Positions 1 to 6,395 of a DNA stretch of 14,289 nucleotides are shown here, in pieces (position 1 is the stretch's first letter; each line of letters starts with the position of its first letter). The notes under the pieces are model-generated. The model worked only from the letters and a program-made list of their open reading frames with translations, did not search any database and was not told where the DNA came from. This DNA is from Acidobacteriota bacterium (GTDB lineage Bacteria > Acidobacteriota > Vicinamibacteria > Vicinamibacterales > UBA2999), in the NCBI GenBank assembly GCA_013140955.1, contig JABFRY010000473.1, forward strand, positions 1-14,289, given 5' to 3'. The position numbers and the translations under genes are program-made.

Positions 1-230
1 CCGTCGGCGCGCGGCAGCCACACCGGGGCATCCGGCCGTCGGGCGAGCCACCGCTGCCGGCGGCAGCCCTGCCGCAGACGCGATCGCGATTGGCGATCGG
101 CGGCGGATCTGGTATTCCATGGGGACGTTCACGCAGCCCCTGCACGCACGGTGCTGAGGGGACTGCCCACATGCAAGAGCCTCACAGCGCTGAACAGGCC
201 GCCCACATGCGTGGGCCTCGAGGAGACACG
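1..230. other. Leader region, no supported gene
   Basis: No reading frame here looks like a protein. The frame of the next gene stays open upstream to position 90, but that extension is low-complexity and lacks a ribosome binding site, so it is treated as non-coding. The 10-mer GCCCACATGC occurs twice, at 165-174 and 201-210. The second copy forms part of a small hairpin just ahead of the gene at 231. Confidence 0.5.
201..216 (+). promoter_or_regulatory. Small hairpin upstream of the PEBP gene ribosome binding site
   Basis: GCCCAC and GTGGGC form a perfect 6-bp inverted repeat around the loop ATGC. It ends five bases before the AGGAG at 221-225 that serves the ATG at 231. In the mRNA this hairpin would sit beside the ribosome binding site and could affect initiation. 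Its function is inference only. Confidence 0.25.
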
Positions 231-830
231 ATGACGCACGCACGCTGGATGGTGATGGTAACGGCCCCGATCCTCGCAGTGGCCGCGCTGACGGCACAGG
301 CGCCTGCGCAGGCACCCGCCGGGCCGCCGCTCACGCTCACGGTGATGGGCTTCGCGGATGGCACGGACATCCCCGTGCGGTTCAGCCAGGCAGGCCCTGG
401 CGCCGAGCCGGGCGGGGGCACGTCGCCGGCCATTGCCTGGACCAACGTGCCAGCCGGCACGCAGTCGTTCGTGCTCCACATGCGCGACCTCGACGTGGCG
501 CGCAACAGGACTACCGAAGACCAGCCGCACTGGCTGGTGTGGAACATCCCCGCCTCGGTCACGAGCCTGCCGGAAGGTCTGCCCAGGGGCTCGACGCTCC
601 CCAACGGCGCCTATCAGATCAGCGCCACCGGCCCGCTGTACCGCGGACCCGGCGCGCGGGGCGCAGGCCCGAAGCATCACTACATGTTCGAGATCTACGC
701 GCTCGACATCCCCCTCACCATGGCGCCTGCGGCCGATGCCTTCCAGACACGCACCCAGGTGTTCCAGGCCATGCAGGGGCACATCCTGGGCAAGGCGGTG
801 TACGGCGGGCTGTTCCGGCGGCCCGAGTAG
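231..830 (+). CDS. Exported PEBP / YbhB-YbcL family (Raf kinase inhibitor-like) protein
   Basis: A 199-residue protein of the phosphatidylethanolamine-binding protein fold. Bacterial members (YbhB/YbcL) are small beta-sandwich proteins with an anion or phospholipid pocket; their role is mostly unknown. A hydrophobic N-terminus (about residues 7-30, ending in an alanine-rich QAPAQAPA stretch) looks like a signal peptide, so it is probably periplasmic. Pocket signatures are visible: the D86-L-D88 pair, H100 in PHWLVWNIP, and GPKHHYMFEIYALD (147-160), which is the typical C-terminal motif. Family proteins are usually 150-190 residues, so this is full length. The ATG at 231 is chosen because AGGAG (221-225) sits five bases ahead of it and the signal peptide starts there. 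It appears monocistronic; the next gene starts 68 bases on. Confidence 0.9.
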   Translation: MTHARWMVMVTAPILAVAALTAQAPAQAPAGPPLTLTVMGFADGTDIPVRFSQAGPGAEPGGGTSPAIAWTNVPAGTQSFVLHMRDLDVARNRTTEDQPHWLVWNIPASVTSLPEGLPRGSTLPNGAYQISATGPLYRGPGARGAGPKHHYMFEIYALDIPLTMAPAADAFQTRTQVFQAMQGHILGKAVYGGLFRRPE

Positions 831-860
831 ACCTGGGTCGGTCCTGACGTAGGACCCGCC

Positions 861-898
861 GAGTGACACCCGCTGAACAGCACGAGTAGAGTGACACC
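861..898 (+). repeat. Direct repeat GAGTGACACC, possible operator
   Basis: The 10-mer GAGTGACACC occurs at 861-870 and again at 889-898, 28 bases apart start to start. The second copy ends immediately before the GTG start at 899. Two identical sites at the promoter/start region of a TA-like gene pair could bind a repressor. No clear Shine-Dalgarno sequence is visible ahead of the 899 start, so the overlap with the start is notable. Confidence 0.35.
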
Positions 899-1150
899 GT
901 GTCGACCACCGATCTAATCGCATTCGCCCGACGCGACTGGGCCGCGATTGCGTCTGCGAAGGAGCGTCACTGGCTGCGCCGGAAGCGCACCATGACCAGC
1001 AGCGCCCTGTGGCAGCAGGCGGACGATTGGTGGCGGCACGCCCGGCACGTTCGGGGCGTCGGGCCGAGTGAGTCGGAACGCGTCGCCGACGTGCAGATTC
1101 ACCAGCGGGTCGGGCAAGCCCTTCGTGCCGTCACACGCGCCGCTCGCTGA
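899..1150 (+). CDS. Small conserved-type protein encoded ahead of a nucleotidyltransferase
   Basis: An 83-residue basic, tryptophan-rich soluble protein with no signal peptide or membrane segment. The N-terminus (TDLIAFARRDWAAIASAKERHW) is predicted helical and resembles small uncharacterised proteins I recall in front of AbiEii-like nucleotidyltransferases in GC-rich bacteria; that recollection cannot be checked here. It starts with GTG. The gene overlaps the likely start of the downstream nucleotidyltransferase by 26 bases, as expected for a co-translated pair. By analogy with two-gene TA operons it could be the antitoxin or a regulatory partner, but no DNA-binding motif is evident. A direct repeat lies just upstream. 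No function is assigned. Confidence 0.7.
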   Translation: MSTTDLIAFARRDWAAIASAKERHWLRRKRTMTSSALWQQADDWWRHARHVRGVGPSESERVADVQIHQRVGQALRAVTRAAR

Positions 1151-1709
1151 CCTGCTGGCGTCGCTCGCCGCGACGCTCGATGCCATTGGCGTCCGCTGGT
1201 ACGTCTTCGGCGCGCAGGCAGTGCTGCACTGGGGGCGTCCACGCTTCACGGAAGACGTGGATGTCACGGTGCTGCTGGGAAGGGTCGAGGCAGCGCAGCT
1301 CGTGGAGGGCCTGCAGCGTGCGGGGTTCGCGCTGCGGCCCGAGGGCACGCCGGCCTTCGTGGCCCGCACCCGCGTGCTGCCCATGTCGTTCGGCGAGGAC
1401 GGCTGGGCAGTCGATATCGTGCTCGGCGGGCCTGGATTGGAAGAGGCCTTTCAGCAACGCGCCGTGCCCGTCGAGGTCGCTCCGGGCGTGAGCATCCCGG
1501 TCATTTCCGCAGAAGACCTCGTCGCGACTAAGGTACTGGCCGGACGAGCCAAGGACCTCGACGACGTGCGCAGCGTCATCGTGGCGCAGGCAGACCGGCT
1601 CGACCGCGACGCCGTGCGGCGGCTCCTCACGGACCTGGAGCACGCGCTCGGCGTGAGCGACCTGCTCCCGGTGTTCGAACGACTGCTCGGGTCCGACGAC
1701 GCCGGCTGA
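1125..1709 (+). CDS. AbiEii/AbiGii-like nucleotidyltransferase
   Basis: A 194-residue protein of the DNA polymerase beta-type nucleotidyltransferase superfamily. Members move a nucleotide from NTP to a protein or RNA target, and several are the toxins of TA or abortive-infection systems. Visible features are FGAQA (28-32), the metal-binding pair D44-V-D46 in FTEDVDVTVLL, a third likely acidic residue D97 in WAVDIVLGG, and the SAEDLVATKVLAGRAKDLDDV stretch (from 128), typical of this subgroup. The GTG at 1125 is preferred because the protein then starts just before the conserved helix leading into VRWYVFGAQ. An in-frame GTG at 1068 is possible and would add 19 unconserved residues. It overlaps the upstream small gene by 26 bases, so the two are probably co-translated. 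Whether it is toxic is not shown by sequence. Confidence 0.85.
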   Translation: MPSHAPLADLLASLAATLDAIGVRWYVFGAQAVLHWGRPRFTEDVDVTVLLGRVEAAQLVEGLQRAGFALRPEGTPAFVARTRVLPMSFGEDGWAVDIVLGGPGLEEAFQQRAVPVEVAPGVSIPVISAEDLVATKVLAGRAKDLDDVRSVIVAQADRLDRDAVRRLLTDLEHALGVSDLLPVFERLLGSDDAG

Positions 1710-1791
1710 CGCCCGCGCTTAGCGCGATGTTCGATTCGGCGTGGCGCTCTGGCCCGATCCGACTTGCGCACGACGTGACAGCGTCAGTTGC

Positions 1792-1840
1792 GAAAACGAT
1801 GCGCAAGGGGAGTGACTGAATCCCCTGGAGCATCGTTTTC
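1792..1840. terminator. Nested palindrome, probable bidirectional terminator
   Basis: GAAAACGATGC (1792-1802) and GCATCGTTTTC (1830-1840) form a perfect 11-bp inverted repeat. Inside it AGGGGA (1806-1811) and TCCCCT (1821-1826) form a second 6-bp stem around the loop GTGACTGAA. The element lies between the ends of two convergent genes (1709 and 1912), and each strand reads stem then TTTT, as expected of a two-way intrinsic terminator. The T-runs are part of the stem, so strength is uncertain. The rest of 1710-1911 shows nothing recognisable. Confidence 0.6.
1811..1821 (+). repeat. Dispersed motif AGTGACTGRRT, copy 1
   Basis: AGTGACTGAAT lies in the loop of the nested palindrome between two convergent genes. 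Two other copies occur between genes at 8639-8649 and 12167-12177. Just upstream is GCAAG (1803-1807), which directly abuts TGACTG in the other two copies; here four extra bases separate it. Confidence 0.4.
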
Positions 1841-1911
1841 CCACGTCGTCGCGCCGGAGGCTGAGTAGTAGGGCGGAGTGTCGGAGTGCTACGCCGAAGC
1901 GCACACCGCGC

Positions 1912-4125
1912 TTAGAAGCGGAATGCGTACTGCAACTTCACGGCGAGGCGGTTGTCTTCCGTCCGGAAGCGGACGTCCTCGCCGTCTTCGCGAATCCAGC
2001 CCTGGTTGAAGGACACGAACAGGTCGTCGCCCGGGCGGAGCGTCCACCGCACGCGGCTCTGCCACCCGAGATTCTCCGAGCGGTTGTCGTACTGCACGAG
2101 GTTGCTGAACGACAGGCGGGCCGAGACCGCGTAGTTGGCGTTGGCGGTGAAGATGCGGGCGGTGAACGACCCCTCGGGCAGCGTGGCGAACGTCTGGTTG
2201 GTGTTGACGCTCAGCGTCAGCGTCGGCGGCATGCGGAAGGCAATGCCCGCCTGCACCTGCTCGGCCGTGCCCGACCAGTAGTCGCCCCACGACACGGTGA
2301 AGTTCCCAGACACACGGCGGCGCGTCGCCGACGTGAGGAGGTTGCTCCGGAAGCGCGTGAACGTGTACTCGCCGACCGGGAGCACGACGCCGGGCGAGAT
2401 GACGAACGGCGCGAAGAGATGCTCGTTGACGACGTTCAGGTCGAGCATGCCGTGGAACGAGTCGCCGGTGCGCACGTGCCAGTCCAGGAGCGTCATGTAG
2501 AAGTCCTGGCTCACGAGCTGGTTGTTGGCGAGGCTGGTGAAACGCGTGTAGTAGAAGTCGTGGAACATCTGCTGCAGGTTGAGGAACCGCGGGCGCGGGT
2601 TGAAGCTGAACGCCGCGCGCAGCAGCCGCACGTTGCCGCGTTGCACGAACCCGATGGCGGGCCGGAAGTTCTCCTGGATCTCGCGCATCACGAACTGCGC
2701 GCTGTAGCGGTCGTTGGGATACGCCACCGAGAAGCCGTAGGACGCGTCCTTGCCGGACACGCCCTCGTTGGCGCTGCGCAGCGCGTAGGCGTTGACCACG
2801 AGGTTGCGCGGCCGACCCAGGAAGCGCGCGGTCGCCAGTCGGACGTCGGCGCCGAACGTGCGGCTCGAGGCCGACCGCGTGGGGTCCCCGTCGGTGAAGA
2901 TGGCGCCGATGTACGACTGCTGCGAGAAGTTCTGTCGCACGCGGCCGATGACGAAGTTCTTGGCGTCGGAGATCGCCACGTCGCGCGTACGTACGTCGAG
3001 GAAGCCCACGTCGGTCTGGCCCACCTTGCCGGTGAGCTTCACCCCGACGTCGATGGGCACTTCCTGGCCTCCCAGCAGCCCCACCTGGCGGCTGAAGAAG
3101 GGAAAGACCTCGGCGCCGGTGCCGGGGATGCCCGCGGCCGGCGTGGGTCCGGTACTCGCGAAGCTGAAGACGCCCGCATCCTCCAGGAAGAACTGCCGTC
3201 GTTCGGGAAAGAGCACCGAGAAGCGCGACAGGTTGATCTGCCGCGCGTCCACCTCCGTCTCGCCGAAATCGGTGTTCACCGTGGCCGAGAGCTTCAGGCT
3301 GGGCGTGAAGTTGTAGAACAGGTTGAATCCCGGCTTGCCGAGATACGTGGCCTCATCGGCCGCACGCAGGTCGAGCCGGCGGCCCGCCAGGAAGGGCCGG
3401 ATATCGAGCCCCTTGCCCTGCGTCAGCGCACCGAGGCCCGAGATCTCGCCGGCGTCGGACACCTGCGCGAACCGGGTGACGTCCAAGCGGGCGCCCGACC
3501 ACCGGTTCTCTTCGAGCTTGCGGCTGATGGTGCGCGCCACGTTGAAGCCCCACACCGACTGCCCTTCGGGGAAGTTGAGGCTCTTGAACGGAATGGCGAA
3601 CTCGGCGGTCCACCCTTCGGCGGTGCGCTGCGTGCGCACGTCCCAGATGGTGTCCCACTCCGAGTTGAGGTCGCCGTTGATGAACGCGATGCCGTCCACG
3701 TAGGTGCCGGCCGGATTCGTCGCGAAGTAGAAGGCGTTGCTCTGGTCGCGGAAGGTGTCGAACACCAGCTCGATGCGATCGTCCGAACCCAGCCCCGCGT
3801 CGCGCTCCATCTGCGTGGCGACGATGTTGCCCGGCTCGGTGTCGTAGGCCTGCACGCCGACGTACAGGTTGTCGGCATCGTGCAGGAGGCGGATGACCGT
3901 GCGCTCGGTCGGCGCCTCGCCCACGCGCGGCTGGCGCTGCACCAGTTCGCCGATGGGCGCGGCGGTCGCCCAGGCGGCCTCGTCGAGCACGCCGTCAATC
4001 GAGAGGGGGGAGGTAGCGGTGGTGACCACGGCGGTGCGCCGGGCCTCCGCGGGCGCCTGCTGCGCGGCTCCCTCACCGGTACATGTGACGAGGGCAACCA
4101 GCGCGAGCCAGGCGGTTCTGTGCAT
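1912..4125 (-). CDS. DUF5916 outer-membrane beta-barrel protein with CBM9-like N-terminal domain
   Basis: A 737-residue exported protein. A signal peptide spans about residues 1-22 (hydrophobic, ending GAAQQ). Residues about 43-205 form a CBM9-like carbohydrate-binding domain, recognisable from SIDGVLDEAAWATA, NLYVGVQAYD and the aspartate-rich DDRIELVFDTF. The remainder is DUF5916, with NTDFGETEVDARQINLSRF and LFPERRQFFLEDAGVF as family hallmarks, followed by alternating aromatic strands and a C-terminal phenylalanine (QYAFRF). Such a terminus is the usual signal for BAM-mediated insertion of outer-membrane barrels. Length is normal for the family. Function is unknown; binding or uptake of a sugar polymer is a reasonable inference. 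It is transcribed alone, convergent with the nucleotidyltransferase and divergent from the membrane gene at 4181, with only 55 bases of shared upstream DNA. Confidence 0.92.
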   Translation of the reverse strand: MHRTAWLALVALVTCTGEGAAQQAPAEARRTAVVTTATSPLSIDGVLDEAAWATAAPIGELVQRQPRVGEAPTERTVIRLLHDADNLYVGVQAYDTEPGNIVATQMERDAGLGSDDRIELVFDTFRDQSNAFYFATNPAGTYVDGIAFINGDLNSEWDTIWDVRTQRTAEGWTAEFAIPFKSLNFPEGQSVWGFNVARTISRKLEENRWSGARLDVTRFAQVSDAGEISGLGALTQGKGLDIRPFLAGRRLDLRAADEATYLGKPGFNLFYNFTPSLKLSATVNTDFGETEVDARQINLSRFSVLFPERRQFFLEDAGVFSFASTGPTPAAGIPGTGAEVFPFFSRQVGLLGGQEVPIDVGVKLTGKVGQTDVGFLDVRTRDVAISDAKNFVIGRVRQNFSQQSYIGAIFTDGDPTRSASSRTFGADVRLATARFLGRPRNLVVNAYALRSANEGVSGKDASYGFSVAYPNDRYSAQFVMREIQENFRPAIGFVQRGNVRLLRAAFSFNPRPRFLNLQQMFHDFYYTRFTSLANNQLVSQDFYMTLLDWHVRTGDSFHGMLDLNVVNEHLFAPFVISPGVVLPVGEYTFTRFRSNLLTSATRRRVSGNFTVSWGDYWSGTAEQVQAGIAFRMPPTLTLSVNTNQTFATLPEGSFTARIFTANANYAVSARLSFSNLVQYDNRSENLGWQSRVRWTLRPGDDLFVSFNQGWIREDGEDVRFRTEDNRLAVKLQYAFRF

Positions 4126-4180
4126 GCGGCGGTACTCTATACGAGGTACGGGGCGTGTGGCCTTGCATTAGGATCGGCCG

Positions 4181-4651
4181 GTGTCACTTCTCGAGCGGCT
4201 GCAGGACCTGCCCCTGTTCGTCACCATCTCCGAGTCTGGCTCGATCTGGGGCTATCCGACGATTCTGGTCCTGCACACGGCCGGCCTCGCCCTCACCGTG
4301 GGATCGGCGGTGATCCTGAACGCGCGGCTGCTCGGTCTGGGCCGCTCCGCACCGCTTACGGCCTTCGGCCTGCTCTTTCCCATTCTGTGGGTGGGCTTTT
4401 CCGTCAACGCCATCAGCGGCTTCATCCTGTTTGCCATCGCCGCCACGACCAAGGCCGCGCAGGCGATCTTCTGGATCAAGCTGTCGCTCGTCGCCCTGGC
4501 CCTGCTCGTCACCGCGCCGCTCGCCCGCGTCGTCAGGCGCCACAGCCAGCACGGCGCGGTCCCGGTACACGTTCGGGTGCTCGCCGTCGTATCCCTGGCG
4601 GCATGGGCGAGCGCGATTGTGGCCGGGCGGATGATGGCCTACATCCGGTAG
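4181..4651 (+). CDS. Four-helix integral membrane protein (DUF6644-like), first of a tandem pair
   Basis: A 156-residue membrane protein with about four hydrophobic segments: about 26-46, 62-86, 97-115 and 132-150. It is clearly paralogous to the next gene. Without gaps over the first 100 residues the two share L31-H32, the RLLG loop (49-52), GF at 72-73, G80 and K100; after a small gap they share SLxAW and GRM near the C-terminus. The family assignment (DUF6644) is from memory and moderately sure. The single shared histidine H32 lies in the first helix and could bind a ligand or metal. It starts with GTG, with GGATCGG (4171-4177) as a weak ribosome binding site. It is the first gene of a five-gene same-strand run to 6920. 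Confidence 0.82.
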   Translation: MSLLERLQDLPLFVTISESGSIWGYPTILVLHTAGLALTVGSAVILNARLLGLGRSAPLTAFGLLFPILWVGFSVNAISGFILFAIAATTKAAQAIFWIKLSLVALALLVTAPLARVVRRHSQHGAVPVHVRVLAVVSLAAWASAIVAGRMMAYIR

Positions 4652-4672
4652 CGCACGACGGGAACCGTAGCG

Positions 4673-5164
4673 ATGGGCACCTACGCGCAGTACCTGCAGG
4701 ACACGCCGATCTCCCTCTTCCTGCAGTCGCAGGCCGTGTGGCTGTGGCCGCTGTCCGAAACGCTGCATTTCATCGGGCTCACCCTGCTCATCGGGGCCAC
4801 CGGGCTGCTCGACCTGCGGCTCCTCGGCTTCATGAAGGCCGTGCCAATCGCCACCATCCGGCAGTTCATGCCGCTGGCGCTCATCGGGTTTGCCATCAAT
4901 CTCGTGACGGGCACCCTGTTCTTCCTGACGTTCCCGCCGCAGTATGCGGGGAGCTGGGCCTGGTGGGGCAAGGTGGCCTTCCTGCTGGTGGCCGGCCTGA
5001 ACGCCATGTTCTTCGAGACCACACAGGGCGCCCGCGTGCTGGCGATGGGGGCGGGGGAGGACACGCCGGCGACATTCAAGATTGTCGGTGCGGTCTCACT
5101 GCTGGCCTGGTTCGCGGTGCTGTATTTCGGCCGGATGTTGCCCTATTTCCCGGAGCTTGGTTGA
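4673..5164 (+). CDS. Four-helix integral membrane protein (DUF6644-like), second of a tandem pair
   Basis: A 163-residue paralogue of the preceding gene, 21 bases downstream of it and surely co-transcribed. About four membrane helices: about 24-46, 63-87, 98-115 and 136-155. Shared with its neighbour are L31-H32, RLLG (49-52), GF (72-73), G80, K100 and the closing AW...GRM. It differs by a tryptophan/tyrosine-rich second loop (QYAGSWAWWGK) and a loop with ETTQGAR before the last helix. The low overall identity suggests an old duplication and perhaps a heterodimer. Function is unknown. Its stop codon lies inside a -35-like TTGACG (5161-5166) of the next transcription unit. Confidence 0.82.
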   Translation: MGTYAQYLQDTPISLFLQSQAVWLWPLSETLHFIGLTLLIGATGLLDLRLLGFMKAVPIATIRQFMPLALIGFAINLVTGTLFFLTFPPQYAGSWAWWGKVAFLLVAGLNAMFFETTQGARVLAMGAGEDTPATFKIVGAVSLLAWFAVLYFGRMLPYFPELG

Positions 5165-5200
5165 CGGCTGCCGGCCCGCCCACCTAAAGTTTCCGGCAGC
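5161..5200 (+). promoter_or_regulatory. Inverted repeat around a candidate promoter ahead of the DUF6152 gene
   Basis: GCTGCCGG (5167-5174) and CCGGCAGC (5193-5200) are perfect 8-bp arms with an 18-base loop. TTGACG (5161-5166) and TAAAGT (5185-5190), 18 bases apart, resemble -35 and -10 boxes, so the repeat would lie across a promoter and could be an operator. Alternatively it is a weak terminator of the two membrane genes: a CTTTTTG run follows at 5209-5215. The sequence does not decide between these. Confidence 0.35.
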
Positions 5201-5227
5201 TCTATCTGCTTTTTGCGAGGTGCTTTC

Positions 5228-5623
5228 ATGACGCGCAACAGACTGCTTCCGCTCGTCGTCGGCGTGGCCTTGCTGGCCGCGGCGACGCTCGTCAGCGCAC
5301 ACCATTCGGAGATCGCCGAGTTCGACCCGGCCAAGCCGGTGAAGGTCAGCGGCACATTGAAGAATGTCGAGTGGCAGAACCCGCACGTCTGGTTCTATGT
5401 CGAGGTGAAGGAGCCGGACGGCAGCCTGACCACATGGGGCTTCTCGACCGCGCCGCCCGGGGCGCTCCTCCGCCGCGGCGTCACCAAGGCCAACTTCAAG
5501 CTCGGCGAGGTGGTCCTCGTCGAGGGCGCCCGCGCCCGCGACGGGTCGACCAACGCGTCGACGCGGAGTGTGACTTTTGCCGACGGCCGCAACGTGCTGA
5601 CGCCCACGGAGGGTGGACGATGA
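5228..5623 (+). CDS. DUF6152 family exported protein
   Basis: A 131-residue protein with a clear signal peptide (MTRNRLLPLVVGVALLAAATLVSA, cleavage expected before HHSEI). The mature part carries the family's signatures: an N-terminal HHS, a FDPAKPVKVSGTLKNVEWQNPH stretch with the conserved N51-P52-H53, W70 in TTWGFSTAPPG, and a closing VEGARARDGS...DGR pattern. DUF6152 is predicted to be a small beta-barrel (OB-like) periplasmic protein; its function is not known. The ATG at 5228 is chosen because GAGG (5217-5220) lies seven bases ahead and the signal peptide begins there; a TTG at 5213 is the only alternative. Its last codon overlaps the next start in ATGA, indicating translational coupling. 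Confidence 0.88.
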   Translation: MTRNRLLPLVVGVALLAAATLVSAHHSEIAEFDPAKPVKVSGTLKNVEWQNPHVWFYVEVKEPDGSLTTWGFSTAPPGALLRRGVTKANFKLGEVVLVEGARARDGSTNASTRSVTFADGRNVLTPTEGGR

Positions 5624-6387
5624 GCCCGCGCATCATCGCCGCCGTCGTGGCCGCAGGCGCCCTGGCGCTGCTGGCCGGCAGTCAGATCGAGGCGCAGGAC
5701 GTGCCCCGCATGGCGAACGGCAAGCCCAACTTCTCGGGCATGTACACACCTCCGGCCACGGTCAATGCCCAGGGGCCGCGCGGCAACCTGATCTTCAACG
5801 CCGACAAGATGGCACCGGTGAAGCCGGGCGCCGAGTCGCTCCTCTATCGCGCGCGCACCGGCAACGTGCGCGAGGACGAACCGCGCGCTGCGTGCCTGCC
5901 GGCGGGCTTCCCCTCGGGCATGCTGTACATCCTGCCGATTCAAATCGTGCAGAACCCGGATCACATCGTCATCATCCCGGAGCTGCAGCGGGCCGCCCGC
6001 ATCATCCCGACCGACGGGCGTCCGCACCGCGAGGACATCGAGCCGAGCTACTACGGCGACTCGGTGGGCCGCTGGGACGGGGATGCGCTCGTCATCGAGA
6101 CGGTCAACTTCAAGCCCTGGATCCTCGACGACTATCACTACACGGATCCCACGAAGAGCCGCTGGCACACCGATGCGCTGAAGACCACCGAGCGGCTGGA
6201 GCGGGTGGGCGACACGCTGCGGTACCGCATCACGATCGACGACTCGAAGATCTTCGAGCGCCCGTGGTCGCAGGACTTCACGCTCACGCATCGTCCCGAC
6301 TGGGAGAACCTGGGCCTGCTCGAGTACGTGTGCGAAGAGAACAACCGCTGCCCGGGCGGCAACTGCCGCGCCTCGGACTCGCAGTAG
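5620..6387 (+). CDS. Secreted protein of unknown function (acidobacterial 'RMxxGKPxFSG' type)
   Basis: A 255-residue protein that starts inside the stop codon of the DUF6152 gene (ATGA). Residues 1-27 form a signal peptide ending IEAQ. The mature N-terminus, DVPRMANGKPNFSGMY, is characteristic of a group of uncharacterised secreted proteins that I recall as abundant in acidobacteria. Other marks are ACLPAGFP, the IVQNPDHIVII strand, RIIPTDGRPH, SVGRWDGDALVIETVNF, KTTERLERVGDTLRYRITIDD and LLEYVCEENN near the end. At least three cysteines, including two in RCPGGNCR (C-terminal), could form a disulfide. No catalytic motif is evident. Overlap with the DUF6152 gene implies that the two act together, in the periplasm or at the outer membrane. 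Confidence 0.85.
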   Translation: MSPRIIAAVVAAGALALLAGSQIEAQDVPRMANGKPNFSGMYTPPATVNAQGPRGNLIFNADKMAPVKPGAESLLYRARTGNVREDEPRAACLPAGFPSGMLYILPIQIVQNPDHIVIIPELQRAARIIPTDGRPHREDIEPSYYGDSVGRWDGDALVIETVNFKPWILDDYHYTDPTKSRWHTDALKTTERLERVGDTLRYRITIDDSKIFERPWSQDFTLTHRPDWENLGLLEYVCEENNRCPGGNCRASDSQ

Positions 6388-6395
6388 GCGTTCTC

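Noticed and set aside
90..230. N-terminal extension of the PEBP protein from position 90
   Set aside because: The added 47 residues are low-complexity and would precede the signal peptide. The internal ATG at 231 has a good ribosome binding site.
129..923. A 264-codon minus-strand open frame opposite the PEBP gene
   Set aside because: It is an arginine- and histidine-rich shadow with no recognisable motif. The PEBP frame has family motifs, a signal peptide and a ribosome binding site.
2419..5187. A 922-codon open frame on the plus strand
   Set aside because: It lies antisense to the DUF5916 gene and out of frame over the membrane genes. Its product is rich in R, G, H, A and V with no domain, signal or ribosome binding site. 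It is a by-product of GC-rich codon use in a well-supported gene.
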